From: an uncultured Oscillibacter sp.
Lineage (GTDB): Bacteria; Bacillota; Clostridia; Oscillospirales; Oscillospiraceae
DNA: 11,509 bases
Direction of reading: 5' to 3'
Assembly: GCA_904393855.1 (NCBI GenBank)
Contig: CAJFNE010000043.1
Span: 1 to 11,509, forward strand
The notes under the pieces are model-generated. The model made no database searches and was not told the origin of the DNA. It saw nothing but the letters and a program-made list of their open reading frames with translations. Below, one piece after another: positions 5,559 to 11,509 of the stretch; the stretch's first letter is position 1, and the number at the start of each line of letters is the position of its first letter. Made by a program: the position numbers and the translations under genes.

Positions 5559-6533
5559 TCACCGGCAGGTGAAGGCATACCAGCCGTCATCGCTTTGCTG
5601 CTCCAGGATGGTCAGCCCTGCCTCCCGCAGCTTGGCGGCCACCTCCTCCGCCCGGGTATCGATGATGCCGGAGCAGAGGAACAGCCCGCCGGGGCGCACC
5701 AGGGTGTGGACCAGGGGCGCCAGGGGGATGATGACGTCCGCCACGATGTTGGCCAGCAGGAGGTCGTACCCGCTGCCCAGGGAGGAGCGGAAGTCCTCGT
5801 CCGTCAGCAGGTCCCCCACCCGGACCGTGTAGGTGACCGGGCCGATGCCGTTGAGGGCGGCGTTGTCTCGGGCCACAGTGAGGCACTGCTCGTCGATGTC
5901 CACCGCCAGGGCGGAGGCGGCCCCCAGCCGCACCGCGGCGATGGAGAGGATGCCGCTGCCGCAGCCCACGTCCAGCACCCGCTCGCCGCCCTGGACGTGC
6001 TTCTCCAGGGCCGTCAGGCACAGGCGGGTGGTGGCGTGGCTGCCGGTGCCGAAGGTGAGGCCCGGGTCCAGGATCAGGGGCACCCGCCCGGTGGCCAGGT
6101 CCGCCTGGACCTGGGGATCTTTCTGGAGCCACTCCGGCACCACCAGCAGCCGGCTCCCGATCTCCAGGGGCTTGTAGTACTGCTTCCAGTTGTTCTCCCA
6201 GTCGGCGTTTTCGATGTCCTTCAGGGTCAGCAGCAGGGTGCCGCAGTCGTCCCGGCTCTCCTTGAGCTTCTGGAGGGCGATGCGGACCTCTCCCAGCTTG
6301 GCAAAGCCCGCGTCCCCCGCCAGCAGGTAGAAGGTGACCTGGGACTTGCCCCGCATCTCCCGCTCCAGCTCCTCGTCCACGTAGTCCCAGTGGGGACGGG
6401 TTTCCTCCAGAAATTCCTGGAACTCCTCCTCGTCGCGGATCATCACGTTGTCGATATCCAGGGAGGAGAGAAGGGCCGTCACCGGGTCCAGGCCGTCATG
6501 GGTGGTGTCAATCTGCAATTCCAGCCAGTGCAT
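5559..6533 (-). CDS. prmA: Ribosomal protein L11 methyltransferase
   Basis: A 324-residue S-adenosylmethionine-dependent methyltransferase that modifies ribosomal protein L11. The N-terminal substrate-recognition domain begins MHWLELQIDT and includes NADWENNWKQYYKPLEIG (109-126). It is followed by FGTGSHATT (161-169), the SAM-binding DVGCGSG (188-194), VDID (211-214) and LANIVADVI (260-268), all PrmA hallmarks. Length is normal for Firmicutes. I chose ATG at 6533 because AAGGAG is eight bases upstream and the homologous N-terminus starts here; the frame is open 13 codons further without support. It is the last gene of the operon, 19 bases after degV, and is followed by the perfect terminator at 5493-5521. 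Confidence 0.95.
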   Translation of the reverse strand: MHWLELQIDTTHDGLDPVTALLSSLDIDNVMIRDEEEFQEFLEETRPHWDYVDEELEREMRGKSQVTFYLLAGDAGFAKLGEVRIALQKLKESRDDCGTLLLTLKDIENADWENNWKQYYKPLEIGSRLLVVPEWLQKDPQVQADLATGRVPLILDPGLTFGTGSHATTRLCLTALEKHVQGGERVLDVGCGSGILSIAAVRLGAASALAVDIDEQCLTVARDNAALNGIGPVTYTVRVGDLLTDEDFRSSLGSGYDLLLANIVADVIIPLAPLVHTLVRPGGLFLCSGIIDTRAEEVAAKLREAGLTILEQQSDDGWYAFTCR

Positions 6534-6552
6534 GGGAAGACTCCTTTCCTGC

Positions 6553-7425
6553 TTACCGCTTGGTGCCCACAAAGAACAGCGCCACGGTGCCGGGGCCGGC
6601 GTGGTTGCCGATCACCGGCCCGATGTAATTGATGCGGATGTCCTCCACGCCCATGCGGCGGCGGATCTCGCCGGCCACAAACTGGGCGTCCTCCAGACAG
6701 TCGCCGTGGGAGATGAAGACGGTCTGCTTGGCCGGCTCGATGGCGGTCTGCTCCATGCGGTCCACCAGCGCCGTCAGGGAGGCGCGCCGGCCCCGGCTCT
6801 TGCTGACCGCCACCAGATGGCCGCCGTCGTCCACATGCAGCACCGGCTTGATGGACAGCATGCTGCCGAAGAGGGCCGTGGCGGCGCTGATGCGGCCGCC
6901 CCGCTTCAGGTGGTTCAGGTCGTCCACCGTGAACCAGTGGCAGATGCTGCCCTTGGTGGCCTCGGCATAGTCCCGCAGCTCCTCCAGGGACTTCCCGGCC
7001 TGCTTCTGCCGGGCGCAGAGGTAGGCCAGCAGGCCCTGGCCCAGGGAGGCGCAGAGCGTGTCCACCACATAGACCGTTCCCTCGGGATAGGCCTCCTGCA
7101 TCTCCTGGGCGGCGATGACGGCGGACTGATAGGTGGTGGACAGGGCGGAGGAGAAGCAGAGGCACAGGACGTCCTTTCCGCTCTCCAAAACCGGGCGCAT
7201 GGCCGCCTCGAACTCCCCCACGTTGATGGCGGAGGTGGTGGCGGTCTCACCGGCCCGGACCCGGCGGTAGAAGTCGGCGAACGCCAGCTCCCGTCCGTCC
7301 AGATAGTTCCGGTAGGTGGCGCCGCCCATCTCCAGGCTCAGAGGCAGCACCGTCAGGTCCAGCTCCTCCGCCAGCTGGGCGGTCATATCGCAGCAGCTGT
7401 CCGTCATCAGGATATAGTCTCGCAT
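6553..7425 (-). CDS. DegV-family fatty-acid-binding protein
   Basis: A 290-residue DegV-family protein. It opens MRDYILMTDSCCDM, has the TTS motif at 63-65, FSSALSTTYQSA near 91-102, LKRGGRIS at 173-180 and GPVIGNHAGPGT at 269-280, all typical of DegV. Members bind a fatty acid in the cleft between two domains; those called FakB deliver it to the kinase FakA for phosphorylation. Whether this copy is a FakB cannot be said from the window, where no fakA is present. ATG at 7425 fits family N-termini and lies about ten bases after GGAG; an in-frame GTG three codons earlier sits only one base from that site. The gene starts one base after the DUF1836 stop, so the two are probably translationally coupled. 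Confidence 0.93.
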   Translation of the reverse strand: MRDYILMTDSCCDMTAQLAEELDLTVLPLSLEMGGATYRNYLDGRELAFADFYRRVRAGETATTSAINVGEFEAAMRPVLESGKDVLCLCFSSALSTTYQSAVIAAQEMQEAYPEGTVYVVDTLCASLGQGLLAYLCARQKQAGKSLEELRDYAEATKGSICHWFTVDDLNHLKRGGRISAATALFGSMLSIKPVLHVDDGGHLVAVSKSRGRRASLTALVDRMEQTAIEPAKQTVFISHGDCLEDAQFVAGEIRRRMGVEDIRINYIGPVIGNHAGPGTVALFFVGTKR

Positions 7426-7426
7426 A

Positions 7427-7981
7427 TCATTCACGCTCCTTTTTGGTTTTCTTGGCTGGCTGGGAGGTCTCCGCCTCTTTCTGCTGGCGCAGCAGACTGA
7501 CGTACCGGCTGCTGGCCACGCCGGCGGCGTAACTCAGCAGGGCGAAGTGGATGGCGTTGTCCGCCAGGGACATCGCCTCATCCCGGGACTCCATCTCCCC
7601 GGCGGTGATGTTCAGGGCCTTGTCCAGGCTGGCGCAGAAAGCGGCATAGCCGTCTTGAATGGGCCGGTCGCCCTGGAGCTCCTCCCGGATCAGCAGGTCC
7701 ATGTCCCGGGTGGACATGACGTGCTTGAGCACACAGATGGCGGTGAGATAGGCCAGATGCGTGCGGTTGTACTTCTTGCCCTCGGCCCGGGGCACCAGCC
7801 CGCTCTTCGTGTAGTTGTTCACCATGGCGGCGGTGAGGCCGTCATCCTCCTGGGACCGAATCACCTGCCGGTCCATGTAGCTGAGGACCTGATCCATATA
7901 CAGGGGAAAGTCCGGCAGATGGTCCCAATCCACCGGGCGCTGCTGCCGCAGACGCTCCTGTAGTTCCGTTAAATCAGACAT
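7427..7981 (-). CDS. DUF1836 domain protein, MerR-like helix-turn-helix
   Basis: A 184-residue protein of the DUF1836 family. Residues about 47-90 (LTAAMVNNYTKSGLVPRAEG, then KKYNRTHLAYLTAICVLK) resemble a MerR-type winged helix: a helix-turn-helix followed by an Arg/Tyr-containing wing. The rest is helical with no recognisable ligand site and ends in a lysine-rich tail. Function is unknown; a role as transcription regulator is inference from the fold. The start is ATG at 7981 with AAAGGAGG seven bases upstream. It heads the operon with degV and prmA, behind a near-consensus promoter at 8019-8047 overlapped by AT-rich repeats. A DNA-binding protein first in its operon with a repeat over the -35 suggests autoregulation. 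Confidence 0.85.
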   Translation of the reverse strand: MSDLTELQERLRQQRPVDWDHLPDFPLYMDQVLSYMDRQVIRSQEDDGLTAAMVNNYTKSGLVPRAEGKKYNRTHLAYLTAICVLKHVMSTRDMDLLIREELQGDRPIQDGYAAFCASLDKALNITAGEMESRDEAMSLADNAIHFALLSYAAGVASSRYVSLLRQQKEAETSQPAKKTKKERE

Positions 7982-8018
7982 GGGTGCCTCCTTTGCATCA
8001 TGCTTCCAGATAGCTAGA

Positions 8019-8047
8019 AGTGTATCACCCGAAAATGATTTTGTAAA
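8019..8047 (-). promoter_or_regulatory. Sigma-A promoter of the DUF1836-degV-prmA operon
   Basis: On the minus strand TTTACA (8047-8042) and TACACT (8024-8019) are separated by exactly 17 bases, with TGA before the -10 giving an extended -10. Transcription would start near 8012, about 30 bases before the DUF1836 start. This is one of the best promoters in the window. Confidence 0.85.
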
Positions 8048-8078
8048 CCATATTTTGCGAAAATGATTATGAAAATGA
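8031..8078. repeat. AT-rich direct repeats and palindrome over the promoter (operator candidate)
   Basis: CGAAAATGATT occurs at 8030-8040 and again at 8058-8068, 28 bases apart, and the core GAAAATGA recurs at 8071-8078. The first copy is part of the palindrome AAAATGATTTT (8032-8042), which lies in the spacer and touches the -35 hexamer. A smaller inverted repeat, ATTTT and AAAAT around GCG, is at 8052-8064. Sites spanning a promoter in this way usually bind a repressor; the DUF1836 protein is the obvious but untested candidate. Confidence 0.5.
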
Positions 8079-8080
8079 GA

Positions 8081-9463
8081 TTACTTTCCCACGCAGAACC
8101 GGGAGAAGATCCGGGAGACGATTTCCTCCCGGGCGGTGCGGCCCGTCAGCTCTCCCAGGGCGTCCAGGGCCTCCTCGGCGTCGGTGAGGACCGCGTCGGG
8201 AGTGAGGCCGCTCTCCAGGGCCTCCAGGGCCCGGCGGACCGCCTCCAGGGCCCGGCGGGCGGCGTCCTCCTGGCGCTGGTCGGTCAGCAGGCTCCCCGCC
8301 TCCCCCGGTTCTCCGGCGGGGAAAATCTCCGCCACGGCGTCCTCCAGCAGATCCAGCCCGCCGGGAGTCACAGAGCTGAGAGAGAGGAACGCATCCGGCG
8401 TCCGGGCGTTTTTGTCCTGCCTCAAAATGTGGGCAAAACCCTCAGGCAGCAAGTCACTCTTGCTCATGGCGACAATATAGTGGGGGGCGGTTTGCGCCAG
8501 AGTCAGGATTTCTTGGTCCTCTGCCGTGATGCCCCCAGTGCCGTCAACCAGAACGATCACCAGGTCAGCGGAGGCCACGGCCCGGCGGGACCGTTCCACG
8601 CCCAGCTTTTCCACGGTGTCCTCCGTGGCCCGGATGCCGGCGGTGTCCGTGAGCCGCAGCAGCACCCCGCCGCAGACCACGGACTCCTCCACGGTGTCCC
8701 GGGTGGTGCCGGGGATGTCGGTGACGATGGCCCGCTCATACCCCGCCAGGGCGTTGAGCAGGGAGCTCTTCCCCGCGTTGGGCCGGCCCACGATGGCGGT
8801 GCGGACGCCGGATTTCAGCACCTTGCCCCGCTGGCAGCTTGCCAGCAGGCGGGCAAGGGCCTCCTCCGCGGACCGGAGGGATGCGGCGATCTCTGCGGGC
8901 CGGACGTCCTCGATGTCCTCGTCCGGGTAGTCCACCACGGCGTAGAACCGGGAGGTGATCTCCAGCAGGGCGTCCTGGATGGGCTCCAGGGTCCGGCGCA
9001 ATCCGCCCTCCAGCTGGGCGGCGGCGTTGCGGGCGGCGGCGGCGGTCTCCGCGTCGATCAGGTCGATGACGGCCTCCGCCTGGGTCAGGTCCAGCCGGCC
9101 GTTCAGAAAGGCCCGCTTCGTGAACTCCCCGGCCTGGGCCTGCCGGGCCCCGGCAGCAAAGAGAGATGCCAACAGTTCCCGCAGCACCACCGGGGAGCCG
9201 TGGCAGTGGAACTCCGCGCAGTCCTCGCCGGTGAAGCTGCCGGGGCCGGGGAACCGGACGGCCAGGCCCTGGTCCACCACCCGGCCCGCCGCGTCCAGCA
9301 TTTCGCCAAAGACCAGCTTCCGGGGCGCCTGTTCCCCAAACGCCCTGCCATTGGCGGCGCGGAACACCCGCTCACACAGGGCGAAGCACCCCGCCCCGGA
9401 TACCCGCACGATGCCGATGGCGGTGGGATTCCCGCCGGTGGCGATGGCGGCAATGACGTCCAT
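8081..9463 (-). CDS. mnmE: tRNA uridine-5-carboxymethylaminomethyl modification GTPase MnmE
   Basis: A 460-residue MnmE (TrmE). With MnmG it installs the carboxymethylaminomethyl group, or a relative, on the wobble uridine of certain tRNAs, using formyl-tetrahydrofolate and GTP. The order is the N-terminal folate-binding domain (1-118, IGIVRVSG at 16-23), the helical domain, and the inserted G domain. The G domain has GRPNAGKS (226-233), TDIPGTTRD (248-256) and DTAG (273-276). The C-terminal FCVGK (456-460) carries the conserved cysteine. The G4 position reads SKSD (334-337) rather than the usual NKSD. The start is ATG at 9463 with AAGGAG eight bases upstream, overlapping the upstream stop in TGATG, which implies translational coupling. 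mnmG and rsmG, its usual neighbours, are not in the window. The stretch around 8375-8535 uses more AT-ending codons than the rest. Confidence 0.96.
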   Translation of the reverse strand: MDVIAAIATGGNPTAIGIVRVSGAGCFALCERVFRAANGRAFGEQAPRKLVFGEMLDAAGRVVDQGLAVRFPGPGSFTGEDCAEFHCHGSPVVLRELLASLFAAGARQAQAGEFTKRAFLNGRLDLTQAEAVIDLIDAETAAAARNAAAQLEGGLRRTLEPIQDALLEITSRFYAVVDYPDEDIEDVRPAEIAASLRSAEEALARLLASCQRGKVLKSGVRTAIVGRPNAGKSSLLNALAGYERAIVTDIPGTTRDTVEESVVCGGVLLRLTDTAGIRATEDTVEKLGVERSRRAVASADLVIVLVDGTGGITAEDQEILTLAQTAPHYIVAMSKSDLLPEGFAHILRQDKNARTPDAFLSLSSVTPGGLDLLEDAVAEIFPAGEPGEAGSLLTDQRQEDAARRALEAVRRALEALESGLTPDAVLTDAEEALDALGELTGRTAREEIVSRIFSRFCVGK

Positions 9464-10623
9464 CAGACCATCTCCTTTTCCATAACGTAGTTCATGAGCA
9501 GCTGCCCCCGGCGCTCTACCTGCTGGGCCCGCAGCACCCGGTAGCCCCGGGCCTCAAAGAAGGGGCGGGCGGTGATGGAGGCGTGGACCGTCACGCGGTC
9601 CACGGGGTACAGCGTCTCCAGAAAATCGCAGAGGACCGTTGCAATCCCCTGGTGCTGGCAATCCTTACGGACATACAGCAGATCCAGATAGCCGTCGGGA
9701 CCGATGTTCCCGAAGCCCAGGAGCCGCCCGTCCTCCTCCGCCGCCAGGGTGGTCCGGCTCAGGAGGGACGATTCCCAGGCGGCGGCATCGTAGTCCGCGG
9801 GGGCCCAGGCGTCCAGCTGGGCGGGGGTGTAGTCGGCGGCGCAGACGGCGTGGACCGTGTCATAAAACAGCCGCCGCAGGGCAGGGGCGTCCGCCGGGCG
9901 GCAGGAGCGGAGGACCCGGCCGGGGCGGCCGGTCCGGTGGAGGATGCCCCCGTGGTAGCAGAAGCAGGTGGTCCAGGGCAGCGCCTCCAGCCGGCGGAGG
10001 GTGCGCTGGGCGGCGGGCAGGTCCAGGGCGAACTGCGGGTTGGCCACGGCCAGATGCCCCGCCTCCGCCACCGCCGCGTCGCCGGTGATCAGCGTGGAGC
10101 GGTCCGGGAGGTAGAGGGAGCAGTGGCCCGGCGTGTGGCCGGGGGTGGCCAGCACCCGGCAGCCGCCGCAGCCGGGGAGGGGGTCCCCGTTCCGGAGGAG
10201 CCGGTCCGTCGGGACGGGCTCCACGGCGGCCAGCCGCCGGCAGAACTGCAGGCCCCAGGCCTGGGCCTCCGGCGGCAGGGAGGGCTGCAGCGCCTCCGCC
10301 TGGGCCAGGCGCAGGGACTTCCGCGCCCCGGAGAGGTAGGGGGCCTCCTCCGCGCCGGTCATCACCGGGAGATGGGGGACGGCCCGCTTGAGCTGGGCCA
10401 GACCGCCCACGTGGTCGTCGTCATGGTGGGTGAGGAACACGCCGGTCAGGTCGGCGGCGCGCAACCCCAGGGGGCGGAGGGCCGCCTCCAGCAGAGGCAG
10501 GGAGCCGGGATAGCCGCAGTCCACCAGGACGGCCTGGGCGCCGTCCAGCAGCAGGGTGGGGAAGAGAATCTGCCGTCCCGTCTCCCCAACGTAGGAGAGC
10601 GGCAGGGGCAGGACCGTGGTCAT
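9463..10623 (-). CDS. Fused metallo-beta-lactamase-fold hydrolase and GNAT acetyltransferase
   Basis: A 386-residue single open frame with two domains. Residues 1-230 are a metallo-beta-lactamase fold: LTHHDDDHVGG (64-74), PGHTPGH (161-167), the metal-bridging GDA (181-183) and a final YHGG (223-226). In the main motif the second histidine of HxHxDH is Asp68, a variant found in some MBL subfamilies. Residues about 238-386 are a GNAT N-acetyltransferase, with RPADAPALRRLFYDTVHAV at 242-260 and the acetyl-CoA loop QHQGIA at 323-328; it resembles YafP-type enzymes. The protein is likely cytoplasmic. The substrates of both domains are unknown. The start is ATG at 10623 with AAAGGAGG five bases upstream. 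The stop overlaps the mnmE start by one base. The only upstream gap contains the pnp terminator, so I see no dedicated promoter. Confidence 0.88.
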   Translation of the reverse strand: MTTVLPLPLSYVGETGRQILFPTLLLDGAQAVLVDCGYPGSLPLLEAALRPLGLRAADLTGVFLTHHDDDHVGGLAQLKRAVPHLPVMTGAEEAPYLSGARKSLRLAQAEALQPSLPPEAQAWGLQFCRRLAAVEPVPTDRLLRNGDPLPGCGGCRVLATPGHTPGHCSLYLPDRSTLITGDAAVAEAGHLAVANPQFALDLPAAQRTLRRLEALPWTTCFCYHGGILHRTGRPGRVLRSCRPADAPALRRLFYDTVHAVCAADYTPAQLDAWAPADYDAAAWESSLLSRTTLAAEEDGRLLGFGNIGPDGYLDLLYVRKDCQHQGIATVLCDFLETLYPVDRVTVHASITARPFFEARGYRVLRAQQVERRGQLLMNYVMEKEMV

Positions 10624-10639
10624 GACGGCCTCCTTTCTG

Positions 10640-10679
10640 AAAAACGGAGACCGGACAGGCGCTGAGGCCCGTCCGGTCT
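10640..10679 (-). terminator. Intrinsic terminator of pnp
   Basis: AGACCGGAC (10648-10656) and GTCCGGTCT (10671-10679) form a perfect 9-bp stem, continued inside by GGC and GCC (10658-10660 with 10667-10669). On the minus strand CCG and then a five-T run (10644-10640) follow. It lies 13 bases after the pnp stop and ends only a few bases before the Shine-Dalgarno of the MBL-GNAT gene at 10636-10629. Confidence 0.8.
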
Positions 10680-10692
10680 GGAAAAAATCGAG

Positions 10693-11509
10693 TTACTTGA
10701 TCCGCTCGCCGGCGGCCTCCTTGGCACGGATTTCCTTCATGGCGTCCTTGTGGGAGAGGTTCACCCGGCCCTTTTCGTCGATGTCGGTGACCTTCACCCA
10801 CATCATGTCGCCCACCTTGCAGGCGTCCTCCACCTTCTCGATCCGGTGGTCGGCCAGCTTGGAGATGTGGACCAGGCCGTCCTTGCCGGGGGCCAGTTCC
10901 ACGAAAGCGCCGAAGGTCATGAGCCGCACCACCCGGCCGTAGTACAGCTTGCCCACCTCGGGCACGAACACGATGTCGTCGATGCACTTCTTGGCGGCGT
11001 CGCAAGAGGCGGCGTCGGCGGAGGCGATGAAGATGGAGCCGTCGTCGTTGATGTCGATCTTGGCGCCGGTGTCGGCCACGATCTTCTGGATCACGCTGCC
11101 GCCCTTGCCGATGACGTCCCGGATCTTGTCGGGATCGATGTGCATGGTGATCATCTTGGGAGCGTACCGGCTGACCTCCTTGCGGGGCTGGTCGATCACG
11201 GGCAGCATGATCTGGTCCAGGATCTCGCACCGGGCGTCGTAGGTGATGTCCAGGGCGTTCTTGATGATCTCCATGGTCAGGCCGTCGTTTTTCAGGTCCA
11301 TCTGGATGGCGGTGATGCCCTTCTTGGTGCCGCCCACCTTGAAGTCCATCTCGCCGTGGAAGTCCTCCACGCCCTGGATATCGATGAAGGTGGTGAAAGA
11401 GCCGTCGTCATCCTGGATCAGGCCGCAGGAGATACCGGCCACCGGGGCCTTGATGGGCACGCCGGCGTCCATGAGGGCCAGGGTGGAGCCGCAGATGGAG
11501 CCCTGGGAG
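10693..11509 (-). CDS. pnp: Polynucleotide phosphorylase, 3' part (5' end outside window)
   Basis: This is the C-terminal 271 residues of polyribonucleotide nucleotidyltransferase, a phosphorolytic 3'-to-5' exoribonuclease of RNA turnover. The frame runs to the window edge, beginning SQGSICGSTLALMDAGVPIK, which matches the second RNase PH domain. EDFHGEMDF keeps both aspartates equivalent to the catalytic pair Asp486 and Asp492 of the E. coli enzyme. A KH domain follows with the GxxG loop in VIGKGG, then an S1 domain (KLYYGRVVRLMTFGAFVELA and DGLVHIS). The protein stops soon after S1, at GERIK, without a long tail. TAA is at 10695-10693. The start, promoter and any rpsO partner are off the window. 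The terminator at 10640-10679 follows directly. Confidence 0.97.
   Translation of the reverse strand, partial: SQGSICGSTLALMDAGVPIKAPVAGISCGLIQDDDGSFTTFIDIQGVEDFHGEMDFKVGGTKKGITAIQMDLKNDGLTMEIIKNALDITYDARCEILDQIMLPVIDQPRKEVSRYAPKMITMHIDPDKIRDVIGKGGSVIQKIVADTGAKIDINDDGSIFIASADAASCDAAKKCIDDIVFVPEVGKLYYGRVVRLMTFGAFVELAPGKDGLVHISKLADHRIEKVEDACKVGDMMWVKVTDIDEKGRVNLSHKDAMKEIRAKEAAGERIK

Noticed and set aside
5358..6632. Plus-strand open frame of about 424 codons opposite prmA
   Set aside because: Its composition is typical of an antisense frame and it runs across two real genes' boundaries and a terminator.
8063..9490. Plus-strand open frame of about 475 codons opposite mnmE
   Set aside because: Antisense shadow caused by GC-rich third positions. 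The minus strand encodes MnmE with all its motifs.
9583..10665. Plus-strand open frame opposite the MBL-GNAT gene
   Set aside because: Low-complexity Gly/Gln/Arg/Val translation, no ribosome site, and it crosses the pnp terminator.

Overview
The window looks like chromosomal DNA of a GC-rich, endospore-forming, Gram-positive bacterium of the class Clostridia, most likely an Oscillospiraceae-type gut Firmicute. The evidence is a spore germination protease (gpr), a Noc/ParB protein, DegV and DUF1836 proteins, a VanW-family wall protein, strong AGGAGG-type Shine-Dalgarno sites, and very high GC at third codon positions. The family-level assignment is inference from gene content and base composition. 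Nearly all genes are on the minus strand; only rpsT is on the plus strand.

Layout in window order. Bases 1-504 hold no convincing gene but several perfect or near-perfect palindromes; they look like an intergenic repeat block, with a possible gpr terminator at its right edge. gpr (505-1401, minus) and rpsT (1582-1845, plus) diverge from a shared AT-rich spacer. The rpsT side has a near-consensus sigma-A promoter, a UUG start and a strong terminator. A small TVP38/DedA-type membrane protein (1898-2518, minus) converges on rpsT. Next is a long membrane-anchored VanW-family protein with a repetitive Thr/Pro/Gly/Ser tail (2617-4482), then a solo noc gene (4613-5410). These two have their own candidate promoters; vanW ends in a clear terminator and noc in only a weak candidate.

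Bases 5559-7981 are one tight operon read right to left: DUF1836 protein, DegV protein, then prmA, with a near-consensus promoter overlapped by AT-rich repeats at one end and a perfect terminator at the other. Bases 8081-10623 hold mnmE, preceded by and overlapping by one base a gene that fuses a metallo-beta-lactamase-fold domain to a GNAT acetyltransferase domain. The last gene is pnp (10693 to the window edge, 5' end missing), with its terminator just upstream of the fusion gene.

Functionally the window mixes translation and RNA genes (rpsT, prmA, mnmE, pnp), spore and chromosome biology (gpr, noc), and envelope proteins (TVP38, VanW). I see no phage, transposon, CRISPR array, toxin-antitoxin or defence system, and no RNA gene. 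The most notable points are the MBL-GNAT fusion, a Noc lacking the N-terminal membrane-targeting segment, a GPR with almost no propeptide, an unusual G4 motif in MnmE inside a patch of different codon use, two identical 11-bp sites containing a Spo0A-box core, and the palindrome block at the left edge.
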